Below are positions 24,839 to 32,917 of a stretch of DNA of 64,000 bases, in pieces; the stretch's first letter is position 1; each line of letters starts with the position of its first letter. A program made the translations under genes and the position numbers. Under the pieces are notes generated by a model, which saw only the letters and a program-made list of their open reading frames with translations, was not told the DNA's origin and ran no database searches. This stretch comes from an uncultured bacterium (lineage in GTDB: Bacteria; Bacillota; Clostridia; Oscillospirales; Ruminococcaceae): contig CAKXHL010000011.1 in NCBI GenBank assembly GCA_934875375.1, positions 1-64,000 of the forward strand, written 5' to 3'.

Positions 24839-27152
24839 TCAGCGGCGGCATTTGGCAGCTGCAAACACAGCCAGTGCTATCAACAGCAGGCACCCGCCCA
24901 GCAAAAGCCAGCTTTGGGCTGAAACAGTAGCCGATCCTGTACCTCCCGCCGGCATATCCGAACTACCCGGCATCTGCCCGCCGGGTTTCCCGCCTTGGCG
25001 CCCTGCGTTCCCGCCGTTCCAAGCGGAGGATTCTGCTGCGCCGGAATCATTTTCCGCCCCGGACACCTCAGTGCTTTCCGAGGAAGACGGCTCTTGTTCC
25101 TGGCTGGGCAAGGACTCCATGGCGGCACCTGCCTCACCCCTGTTTGGCAGCATTCCCCCGCCGTTTTGGGGCATTCCCTGCCCGCTTTGGTTCGGGGCGG
25201 GAATTTCGCCGTTCTGCTGCGGCGGACGGGTCGCATTTTCTCCGGACGGCAAATCCGCCGGGCCGCTGTTATCCGGCGCCGCGGGGGCAACCTCCCCGCT
25301 CGTTGGACCGGATACGGCGGAATCTGCGTTGCCCTGCGGACTGGTTCCGTCATCTGCTGTGCTGTTCTGCTGCGTATCTTCGCCGCCGGTCCCATCCTGC
25401 CGCGGGTCGAAAACCCGGAATGCCGCCGCGGCCGCCGCCCATCATGCTGCCCATGACGGACAGATCAATGGAGGACGTTTCCATCAAAAGGGAGGGATTT
25501 TCCTGCTGTTCTGCAGTGGTGGCAGGAACGCTGCCCCCAATCTGCCCTTTCACGCTTTCGGCCCGCAAAAGCACCGTCTGATACAGCATTTGCGCCGCCT
25601 GATCGTATTCCTCATAGGTGTGGTCGTCTGCTACCAGCGTATCAATCTGGCTGCGGATCCTTTGATATACTTCATCAAACCGCCCGCCATCGACATACTC
25701 CTCTACCAACTGCGACAAATAGGCATGGTACTGCTCCCGGTATTCTTCCAAATTTAAAAGCGCCATGAAAAACTGCCGATCCTCTGTCGAAACGCCGGAA
25801 GAAAAAGGAGTATCCACCGGGAAATTGATCGTCGATGACGCATCGGACGACTGAAAACCGCCGAAGGCCAGATTATAATCCCAGGGGATTAAGCTCAACT
25901 GGCCGTTTTTCTCATAGAGGTAGTAATTGTGTGCCATATTTCCGCTCAGGCCATCCAGATTTACCACAAAGGTCTGCACCGCCATATACCGCAGAACGCT
26001 GTCCACGTCCATTGCCTGCTCCAGATTTGTCCCCTCGCTGATATTTTTCAGTGCCTGCACCACGCGCTTGTGGTCGCTTTTTGTGCTGGAAAACACCTGC
26101 GAATCCCAAATCACCGAATAGCTGTCCAGATCGTCGTCGATATAATGAAGCGCCGCCGCGCTGCCCGAACCAAATCCTCCCGTCCCGCCTCCAAAATTCG
26201 GACTGCCTTCCCATGGGGTTCTGCTGTCCGGATTTCCGGTTTCTTCTTGCTGCGGCGCGGCAGTACCGTCAGGCCCGCCATCCGCTTGTTGGGAAACGGC
26301 ATCCTCCGATGAGGCAGAATCAAAGCCGTCCAATCCGTCGGGCGGCGCGGTGAAATCCTCCATTCCCTGCGGCAGTTGGGGCGGCTGACCGCTAGGAAAA
26401 TCAAACGTTCCCCCGGAAAAATCTGCATTCCCGCTTTTGTAAGCCTGGCTTTGCCCGCTTTCGCCCGTTCCAAAGCCGAACCAATCCTCAATCTGATCCA
26501 GATCCACATCCTTCATCCGGCCGGCGCCGCCCATTTCCATGCTGTCGGGCTTATACAGATTCCCGTAATGGGTGCCGTAATTGCGCAGGGCAAAGGATTC
26601 CTCCACTGCTTCCAGCGCCAGATATACGCCCCAATATTCCCCGTTGACAGAAATCCGGGCATAGTTGTAAAGACTGGCGTCCACATCTAAAAAGGCGAAC
26701 ATATCATAAACAACCGCCTCTTTCATCATGGTCGCGTCAGAGTAATTATTGTTCAGCACCAGCTTATCCAGGCCATAACAGGTCTGCCCGTCCACGTATT
26801 CGTCGAATTTCACTTTAAAGCTGTACCGGTCCGAATCGCTGGAGGCCACCATGGAAAGACTGGTATTGCCCTTTGCGCGAATGCCAACCCGGTAATATGT
26901 CTCTCCGTTGATTTCGATGTCACAGCAGTAATAGGTCTCCGAAATGGCCGTTTCCAGCAAATCATCCCACTCGTCCTCATCTATCCGGATGTTGACCGTC
27001 ATCACCTGATCCGTATCAAAAAGCTTTTCTTCATAGGACAGAGAAATGCCCGACGAAAGCTGATTGGAAAAGGCAGCTAAAATCCCCAGCACCAACACAG
27101 CCGTCAGCACAGCCGCCCAAATAACTTTCTGGATATGTCTGCTTGTTATCAC
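24839..27152 (-). pseudogene. cotH: CotH-family kinase-like surface protein, C-terminal frameshift
   Basis: A GTG start at 27152 gives a membrane-anchored N-terminus (VIWAAVLTAVLVLGILAAF). A CotH kinase domain follows (IRIDEDEWDDLLETA, FDEYVDGQTCYGLDKLVLNNNYSDATMMKEAVVYDMF, EYWGVYLALEAVEE, LSLIPWDYNLAFGGF), interrupted by a 120-residue G/S/D/P-rich insert (about residues 205-325). After FRG-type GGGRGGIPGF the frame shifts at A4 (25410-25413); removing one base continues into DPRQDGTGGEDTQQN, a low-complexity stalk and a C-terminal helix (WLLLGGCLLLIALAVFAAA) ending at 24839. Corrected length is about 770 residues. CotH proteins are atypical protein kinases, first known from spore coats. Third gene of the VTC-DUF4956-CotH operon. 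Confidence 0.8.
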
Positions 27153-27164
27153 GGGCGCTCCCCC

Positions 27165-27839
27165 CTACCAGGACATATATTCCCCATTGTAGCTGACCAT
27201 CGACACGCTGTGCATTCCTTCCACGGCGCTCAGCGCATTGACAAAGTTTGTGGACGCGTCTTTCAACTTCACTTCCACCGACAGTTCCATGCTGTCCCGG
27301 GTCACAGTCTTCGCTTTTACCTTGCTGCGGCATCCAGACTGATCCAACAGGGCCATCGCCGCGGTTTCCGCATTTTCATTTTCACAGCGCAGAACCAGCA
27401 TATAAGGTTTGTCGCTGTATTTGCGGTTGGCCAGCAAAAGCAGAATCACGCCGATGATGACGGAACCGATGATGGCAAGCGGGATCATGCCTGCGCCGAT
27501 GACGATACCCGCCGCCAGGAACCAGAACAGAAATACAATTTCCACCGGCTCCTTGATTGCCGCGCGAAAACGCACAGTGGATAAGGCGCCGACCATACCG
27601 AGGGAAAGTACCACATTGGAAGTGACCGCCATAATAACCAGCGTTGTCACCATCGTCATACCCACCATCGTCAGTGCCAGGCCGGAGGAATACATCACAC
27701 CAGTCAGCGTTTTTTGATAAATCAGAAAAATGAATAAACCCACTACCAGGGCAAAAACCAATCCAATGAGAGTATCTAAAAGTGAAAATTCTGTGATGCT
27801 CTCCAAAAAGCTGGACTTAAAAATATCATTAAAACTCAT
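27165..27839 (-). CDS. DUF4956 membrane protein
   Basis: 224 residues; four membrane helices in the first 150 residues with the family signature SLGMVGALSTVRFRAAIKEPVE (residues 79-100), followed by a soluble ferredoxin-like domain (residues 150-224). The DUF4956 family is routinely next to VTC-domain and CotH genes, as here (12 bases to cotH, 15 from the VTC gene). Function unknown; an accessory membrane subunit for polyphosphate synthesis or surface phosphorylation is a reasonable inference. Confidence 0.9.
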   Translation of the reverse strand: MSFNDIFKSSFLESITEFSLLDTLIGLVFALVVGLFIFLIYQKTLTGVMYSSGLALTMVGMTMVTTLVIMAVTSNVVLSLGMVGALSTVRFRAAIKEPVEIVFLFWFLAAGIVIGAGMIPLAIIGSVIIGVILLLLANRKYSDKPYMLVLRCENENAETAAMALLDQSGCRSKVKAKTVTRDSMELSVEVKLKDASTNFVNALSAVEGMHSVSMVSYNGEYMSW

Positions 27840-27854
27840 GATCCTATTCTCCCA

Positions 27855-28544
27855 TTATTCAAATTTCCGGCAGACGGCGTATTTGGAAAACGCGCCTGTC
27901 CGGATATGGCCGATTTGCAGGGCATCGGCGATGAAAGACGGCAAAAACGCGTCGTATTTCACCTCCAGTACCATGCGTCCCGGCTCTATGGCCGGTACAA
28001 AAACTGCTTTCGGATCCAGAAATCCGATACCGGCCAATCCGCTTTGGAGCGCCATGTCAAAGGTAATGCGCACATTGCCCGCTTCATAAACATACGGCTC
28101 CCACAGATAACGCACCAGCGTTTTGGGGCGCAGCAGCTGGCTTTTCATCTGAAAGTCCAGTTCCTGCAAAAGCGGATGTCCGTCAGGCGGCAGCCAGTCC
28201 GGTTCCCCCGAGAGCAGCCTGATACAGACATCCTGCGGTATCCTGCAGCCAGTTTTCAGGCATAACCCATTGACCTTCTGCTTTTTTTCCAAAAAAAGTG
28301 CCGAGCAATCATCATTATAGCGGCGCAGCCGGAACTTTTCCCGGCGGTTGATCCCATCCTGTTTTTCCCGCAGCGCCTTATCGCAGCAGTTGTCAAAATA
28401 CAGGCTGACAATCTGGTAGCGTCCGTCCGTTCCAGCATGGGAATCCCGGCGCATAACAGTCGACAGCCGCTGACGCAGAACCAAATAGGAAAACGGATCG
28501 ATTCCATATTTTAACTCATGGCGAAAGCCCTGTGCCTTTTGCAT
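27855..28544 (-). CDS. VTC-domain polyphosphate polymerase-like protein
   Basis: 229-residue protein matching the VTC catalytic tunnel domain (PF09359). The basic strand residues lining the tunnel are visible: RHELKYGID near residue 8, RYQIVSLYFDN near 42, REKFRLRRYND near 68, FLEKKQKVNGLCLK near 83, and the closing EVKYDAFLPSFI near 194. In yeast Vtc4 this fold makes polyphosphate from ATP. The ATG at 28544 has GGAGG ten bases upstream. It is the first gene of the VTC-DUF4956-CotH operon, with the upstream 28545-28700 AT-rich stretch as likely promoter region. Confidence 0.9.
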   Translation of the reverse strand: MQKAQGFRHELKYGIDPFSYLVLRQRLSTVMRRDSHAGTDGRYQIVSLYFDNCCDKALREKQDGINRREKFRLRRYNDDCSALFLEKKQKVNGLCLKTGCRIPQDVCIRLLSGEPDWLPPDGHPLLQELDFQMKSQLLRPKTLVRYLWEPYVYEAGNVRITFDMALQSGLAGIGFLDPKAVFVPAIEPGRMVLEVKYDAFLPSFIADALQIGHIRTGAFSKYAVCRKFE

Positions 28545-28708
28545 TGGTCAGATTCCTCCTTCCCTGACTTGTTTTACAGGAATTTTACAAAACGAACTTT
28601 AAACGAAACTTAAAAAAGTCGCCTGTTTGCAGAAATTTACACTTTATTCATAAGCAAAAAATATAAGGTTTACCGGCGAAATATCGAACACGCCCCTTAA
28701 AACAGAGC

Positions 28709-28739
28709 AAAAAAGGCAGGCTGTATCTGACAGCCTGCC
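28709..28739 (-). terminator. Intrinsic terminator of the YitT gene
   Basis: Minus strand GGCAGGCTGT, loop, ACAGCCTGCC, then six T. Confidence 0.92.
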
Positions 28740-28763
28740 TGGTCTTAAATAATCCGGCAGAAT

Positions 28764-29450
28764 CTACGACTGCAACGGCTGCGCCTCACCGGCGGCCGCC
28801 GCGTCCTCTCCGGGCTTTTTGCGGCCCAGATTTTGAATCCAATCAATCAGCAGGGAAGAGACCGTTACCGTCACCAGAGAATAAGCAATCCGCTGAAACG
28901 GGATATAGGTCAAAGAAAGCAGCAGTACCGACAGGTCCGTTACCAAATACGCTCTGGACAGCCGGCACCGGCTTAGCTTGGAAATCACCAGTGCCAGCGC
29001 GTCGTCGCCGCCGCTGGACCCACCTTGGCGGACCACTAGTCCTACACCGATTCCCACAAAAAGGCCGCCCAGCAAAGCCGCTGCCAACGGATATGCCGAA
29101 AGATCCGGCAGCATTGGCGCAAACTGCTCCCATAGCCGGAAAAAAGCGGACATTCCCAAAGAGGCCACTGCGGAAAGCTTGATGAAATCCCATCCCAGAA
29201 AGCGCAGGCCCAGCAAATAACAGATGATATCCAAAACCGGTGTCATCAGCCATGGGGGAAGCGAAAGCTGGTGATCCAACAGCAGCACCATGCCCAAAAC
29301 GCCTCCCTCGGTAATACCCACCCGCCGGTGGATATTATGCATCCCAAAGGAGAGGATCGCCGTTCCCAACAGCAGCAGCGCCAGCTGCTTTGGCGAAATC
29401 CAAGACAGCATCTGCCTGTTCCAGCGCCTTGTTTGGTTGCGAAAACTCAT
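28764..29450 (-). CDS. YitT family membrane protein (DUF161-type)
   Basis: 228 residues with five to six helices and the YitT family motifs ITEGGVLGMVLLLDHQL (residues 44-60) and GGLFVGIGVGLVVRQGGSSGGDDALAL (residues 126-152). It lacks the C-terminal DUF2179 cytoplasmic domain of longer members. The start at 29450 has CAAGGAG ten bases upstream; a TTG further upstream lacks a site. The family is of unknown transport function. A MerR-type operator lies directly upstream and a MerR gene is divergent, so the regulator probably controls this gene. Confidence 0.87.
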   Translation of the reverse strand: MSFRNQTRRWNRQMLSWISPKQLALLLLGTAILSFGMHNIHRRVGITEGGVLGMVLLLDHQLSLPPWLMTPVLDIICYLLGLRFLGWDFIKLSAVASLGMSAFFRLWEQFAPMLPDLSAYPLAAALLGGLFVGIGVGLVVRQGGSSGGDDALALVISKLSRCRLSRAYLVTDLSVLLLSLTYIPFQRIAYSLVTVTVSSLLIDWIQNLGRKKPGEDAAAAGEAQPLQS

Positions 29451-29507
29451 TTTTAACAAACTCCTTGTCTTTTGCAATAAATGGTCGATTTTTCCCCGAT
29501 GACATTT

Positions 29508-29538
29508 AGTATAAAGGTTGGTATAATACCAATGTCAA
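29508..29538 (-). promoter_or_regulatory. MerR-type operator/promoter of the YitT gene
   Basis: Minus-strand TTGACA (29538-29533), a 19-base spacer containing the perfect dyad TTGGTATTATACCAA (29532-29518), and TATACT (29513-29508). A 19-base spacer with a central dyad is the hallmark of MerR-activated promoters. The MerR gene starts at 29621 on the other strand. Confidence 0.85.
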
Positions 29539-29620
29539 GCATTCTTTCAATCCGCCGTTTCCCCCCAAACATCTTGGGAGGATTCCCCGGCTGGATTCCT
29601 GTTACCAAATGGAGGATTCG

Positions 29621-30427
29621 ATGAAAAACGAATATATGATCAAGGAGCTGGCCAGACTGTACGGCGTCGGCACCGATACCCTTCGCTATTATGAGCGCCT
29701 TGGCCTGATCCGGCCGCGCCGCGGCGAAAATGGATACCGCCTTTACAGCCTGCGGGACATTTACCGGCTGACCATCATCCGGGATCTGCGGCAGCTTGGT
29801 TTTTCCACCGATCGGATCAGCGCCTATCTGGACGATTTGAACATCAGCAACACCCAGGCCCTGCTCGCAGAGGAGCAGCGTCTGATCCGGCAGCAAATCC
29901 AGCAGCTTTGCCAAATTGACCGGGCCATTTCCGAACGGCAAAAGCATTTGAAAGAACACGCCGCCCTGCTCGCCGGCGAAATCTCTGTCCGGTCCATCTC
30001 CGAACGCCCTTGCCTTTTGTTTAACACCGATATCTCCCGCGATGAGGAGGTGGACTTTGCCATTAAAAAACTGCATAACCGCCACGCGGATACCATCCGG
30101 AACCTGGGTGGGCAGGCCATCGGCGCCGGGATGCGGCTGGAAGAAGTCCGCGCAGGACGATTCGGCCACTATCATTCGGTCTTTTTCCTGCTGGAACAGG
30201 ACGCAGGAGAATACGACCTGCTGCTGCCGGAGGGGGAATATGCCTGCCTGGTATACACCGGCAGTTACCGCGCTGCGCCATCCCACGCCCGCCGGCTGCT
30301 GGAAGAAATTCATGCGCAGGGAATGCACGCCATAGGGGACCTGCTGGAGCTGTACCATATCGACAACCGCTACACCCGAAAAGAAGAGGAATTCGTTACC
30401 GAGCTGCAAATCCGGGTTACGCGCTGA
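29621..30427 (+). CDS. MerR family transcriptional regulator with GyrI-like effector domain
   Basis: 268 residues. N-terminal MerR winged helix (residues 3-72: MIKELARLYGVGTDTLRYYERLGLI) is followed by a coiled-coil dimerisation helix (about 75-118) and a C-terminal effector-binding domain (about 120-265, with EEVRAGRFGHYHSVFFLLE and YACLVYTGSYRAAPSHARRLLEEI) of the BmrR/GyrI type that binds hydrophobic or cationic drugs. GGAGG precedes the ATG by seven bases. The perfect MerR operator between it and the divergent YitT gene predicts direct activation of that gene by a bound ligand. Terminated by a bidirectional hairpin. Confidence 0.9.
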   Translation: MKNEYMIKELARLYGVGTDTLRYYERLGLIRPRRGENGYRLYSLRDIYRLTIIRDLRQLGFSTDRISAYLDDLNISNTQALLAEEQRLIRQQIQQLCQIDRAISERQKHLKEHAALLAGEISVRSISERPCLLFNTDISRDEEVDFAIKKLHNRHADTIRNLGGQAIGAGMRLEEVRAGRFGHYHSVFFLLEQDAGEYDLLLPEGEYACLVYTGSYRAAPSHARRLLEEIHAQGMHAIGDLLELYHIDNRYTRKEEEFVTELQIRVTR

Positions 30428-30429
30428 AC

Positions 30430-30471
30430 CCAAAAACAGGGCCGGGATGAAAAAATCCCGGCCCTGTTTTC
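30430..30471. terminator. Bidirectional terminator
   Basis: AAAACAGGGCCGGGAT with ATCCCGGCCCTGTTTT around a short A-rich loop; serves the MerR gene (plus) and the binding-lipoprotein gene (minus). Confidence 0.92.
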
Positions 30472-30475
30472 TCCA

Positions 30476-31822
30476 TTATTCCTCCCGGTACAAACGCAGT
30501 TTGCCAAGAAAGCTTTGATAACAACCCTCAAAATCCGATTCGCCCTGCCAATAAGGGGCAAATTCACTCTCTAAAAATCCCACGAGCTTGGGGGCTGGCA
30601 GCCAAACCGAATGAACCGCATCATAGCATTCCAGCAAAAAGCTGCCCTCTTCCGCCGTCAAAGCCGGAATCGTTTCCCCGCTGGACGAGATGCGCGCCTG
30701 CCCGGAAAAATATTCGATGGACGAAACGATATTAGCCCGGCAGGCAGGCGTGTACCACATGGAATTCACAGCGGGCTGTGTGACATGATCGTAGCAATCC
30801 ATCACCATCCGCAGAAAATCATACGCCTCTTGGGGATGAGCCGCATCCTTGGTCACTGCGCCAAACAGCGCCAACAGCCCGGAGAGCTGTTCCGGATCGT
30901 CGGCAGAAGGCGGCATAAACCAGGAAAGCTCCTCTCCGTTATAAAGTTCCCGGTCGGTAACCCGCCGGATAAAGTAGGTCATCACCGGGTCGTGGGTGCT
31001 GTAAGAATAGGTAAAAGTCCGGTCATACTGCAGCACATCATCCGAAGCGGACCGCAGCTTCTCGTCCTGACGCCGGATGAGGCCGAACCAATCCACAGCC
31101 CGGCGTACCCGCTCCCGGGACGAGTCCGAATCGTCGATTTCGTCCAGGTCTACACCGCACAGAGCCAGCATCTGATGGGCCGGCGAAAAACCTATGCCGT
31201 CCATATAATCAATCCAGCACCGGAAAAAGGCAATGACGCCCGCCTCATCCCGGTGGGCTTTTTCATAAGTATCCAGCATGGTGTAATAGTCATCCAAGGA
31301 GGTTTTTCCCTGAACGATTCCCTGTTCCTGCGCCGTTTGCCGGGTATGCTCATTGAGCATCAGCATAAGGCCGACAGGCAGCAGATACTGCTTTTGGTCG
31401 AACCGGCAGCAAGCCATCGCCGCCGGCAAATAGTCCTCCGGCCGGTAGGAGGCGTCCGCCTGCAGATAGGGCTCCAAATCCAGAAACGCTCCGGACCGGG
31501 CCATTTTTCGCACGTCCAGGCCGGTGGAATGGTTGAAAATCACAATATCCGGCCCGCTGCCGGTATTGAGCTGCGCCACCAGCTGATCCTCCATTTCCTG
31601 CACCGAATCAAACCGCACAAGATCCACTGTAAGCTGAGGATTTTTACTGCGGAACGCGGCCAGCGCGTCTGACAAATCGGTATACTCTTCCTCAGGGCAA
31701 AAGATCCGCAGCGCCTGCTGCTGTTTTTGCAAAGCCGGATCGGACACAGGCGTTTTTTCCCCGCAGGCACAGCAAAAAAGCAGAAAAGCTGCCATCAGCG
31801 CAAAAATTTTTTTCCAGGCCAT
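30476..31822 (-). CDS. Extracellular solute-binding lipoprotein (sugar-type, family 1)
   Basis: 448 residues; signal peptide with lipobox LLFCCACG (cysteine near residue 20) and an SBP_bac_1/8-type two-lobe domain (ALRIFCPEEEYTDLSDALAAF at the start, PDIVIFNHSTGLDVRKMA near 95, AYDFLRMVMDCYDHVTQP near 320). It is a full-length paralogue of the damaged lipoprotein at 23537-24615. No permease or ATPase is next to it, so it may act as an alternative binding protein for the permeases at 20720-22454. The start at 31822 follows GAGGGGTGGAG. It has its own promoter. Confidence 0.85.
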   Translation of the reverse strand: MAWKKIFALMAAFLLFCCACGEKTPVSDPALQKQQQALRIFCPEEEYTDLSDALAAFRSKNPQLTVDLVRFDSVQEMEDQLVAQLNTGSGPDIVIFNHSTGLDVRKMARSGAFLDLEPYLQADASYRPEDYLPAAMACCRFDQKQYLLPVGLMLMLNEHTRQTAQEQGIVQGKTSLDDYYTMLDTYEKAHRDEAGVIAFFRCWIDYMDGIGFSPAHQMLALCGVDLDEIDDSDSSRERVRRAVDWFGLIRRQDEKLRSASDDVLQYDRTFTYSYSTHDPVMTYFIRRVTDRELYNGEELSWFMPPSADDPEQLSGLLALFGAVTKDAAHPQEAYDFLRMVMDCYDHVTQPAVNSMWYTPACRANIVSSIEYFSGQARISSSGETIPALTAEEGSFLLECYDAVHSVWLPAPKLVGFLESEFAPYWQGESDFEGCYQSFLGKLRLYREE

Positions 31823-31868
31823 TCTCCACCCCTCATTTCCACTGCATTTCACGGTAACATTTATTTTC

Positions 31869-31897
31869 AGTATAGCATAGATGGAAAAATCCGTCAA
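31869..31897 (-). promoter_or_regulatory. Promoter of the binding-lipoprotein gene
   Basis: Minus strand TTGACG (31897-31892), 17-base spacer, TATACT (31874-31869). Confidence 0.8.
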
Positions 31898-32244
31898 AAC
31901 ATCTGCATTTTTACGTCATGGTGTGGGATTGCTCTGTTTTATTTCAGAAATTCCGACTTCTCTTTTCTTTCAAACCGGATATTCTTCCGCTCCCTTCTTG
32001 CAGCACGCCCTCCTCTTCCCCTTTCCGGCCGTCCCCGGTGGACAACAGGCGGAGGCTTTGCCGGGCAAAACAGGACTAAATCATCGGTTTTTCGTAAAAA
32101 TGTAGTGTTTTTCCCCTTTTTTCGTAATATTTCAGGGTAAATATTCCATCTTATCATTCACCAATATGTTGGCGTTAAAAACCTGTATCTCGGCATTGCT
32201 TGTTTCGGTCTCTCCCTTTATCGTGAAATAAAGGAGGAGATTTC
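31898..32244. other. Intergenic region, no gene seen
   Basis: About 350 bases between divergent genes. I see no credible coding region, RNA or repeat; 32085-32160 is AT-rich and could carry the promoter of the XRE gene. An AAGGAGGAG precedes the TTG start of that gene. Confidence 0.4.
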
Positions 32245-32589
32245 TTGAATATAAAGAGGAATTTGTCTGAAACGCTGAATGTTTACCGGTCTCTGGAACA
32301 AAAATCTATGGTCGATTTTTCCGAAGAGCTCTCAATTGGCAAAACAACTTTGCAGGATATCGAATCCTACAAGGCCAATCCAACGCTGGACACCGTCCAA
32401 CAGATTGCCGACAGGCTGTATGTCAATCCGCTCTCCCTGCTTTCCGATTGCTATGACGCTTCTGATTTGTATATGGCGCAGACGCTTCTGGGTTCTTTGG
32501 ATCGGTTCGAGCGTTTATCCATCGAGGACCAGAAAAAGGGAGTGATTCTTTTTGATGAGCTTGTCCAAATCTTATCCAGAGGCCAATGA
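32245..32589 (+). CDS. XRE-family helix-turn-helix regulator
   Basis: 114 residues with an N-terminal Cro/CI-type helix-turn-helix (about residues 8-66: MVDFSEELSIGKTTLQDIESYKANPTLDTVQQIADRL) and a short helical C-terminus. The start is TTG at 32245 with AAGGAGGAG five to ten bases upstream. It overlaps a small downstream gene by 35 bases, suggesting translational coupling. Targets unknown. Confidence 0.85.
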   Translation: MNIKRNLSETLNVYRSLEQKSMVDFSEELSIGKTTLQDIESYKANPTLDTVQQIADRLYVNPLSLLSDCYDASDLYMAQTLLGSLDRFERLSIEDQKKGVILFDELVQILSRGQ

Positions 32590-32788
32590 AGAAGCCGACC
32601 GTCCTTTTTCCGCCGGGACGCAGCTTCTCTGTTCCGCTTTGGACGAGATGCAGAAACGGTTCACTTTATCCTATTCGCTGGGAGAATTGAATCCGCTGCA
32701 ATATCAAACCGCTTACCAAAACATTACCGAAATCCGTAAGATTCTTTTGCGGATACACCAAAATCAGAGCGCTGACACAGACTGGTGA
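32555..32788 (+). CDS. Small hypothetical protein coupled to the XRE regulator
   Basis: 77-residue acidic to neutral helical protein, not recognised. It starts with ATG at 32555 inside the XRE gene (GGGAG 12 bases upstream) and ends 127 bases before the end of the convergent permease gene. Helical pattern (ALDEMQKRFTLSYSLGELNPLQYQTAYQNITEIRKILLRI) suggests a small protein-interaction module that could act with the regulator. Coding status is supported by the overlap arrangement and codon usage like its neighbours, but not by a known family. Confidence 0.55.
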   Translation: MSLSKSYPEANEEADRPFSAGTQLLCSALDEMQKRFTLSYSLGELNPLQYQTAYQNITEIRKILLRIHQNQSADTDW

Positions 32789-32917
32789 GCAAATGGCAAA
32801 ACACCGGCATCCATCTAAAACCGCTTATCCGGCAGCAGAAGATGTTTTTCTCTGCTTTGTCTTTGATTGGAAAAAGGCTGGACAAACTGCCTGGTTCCAC
32901 GGGCAGAGGGAGCACCG

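Noticed and set aside
29453..30433. Minus-strand frame covering the MerR gene
   Set aside because: The plus-strand frame has a perfect MerR domain and ribosome site; the minus frame does not.
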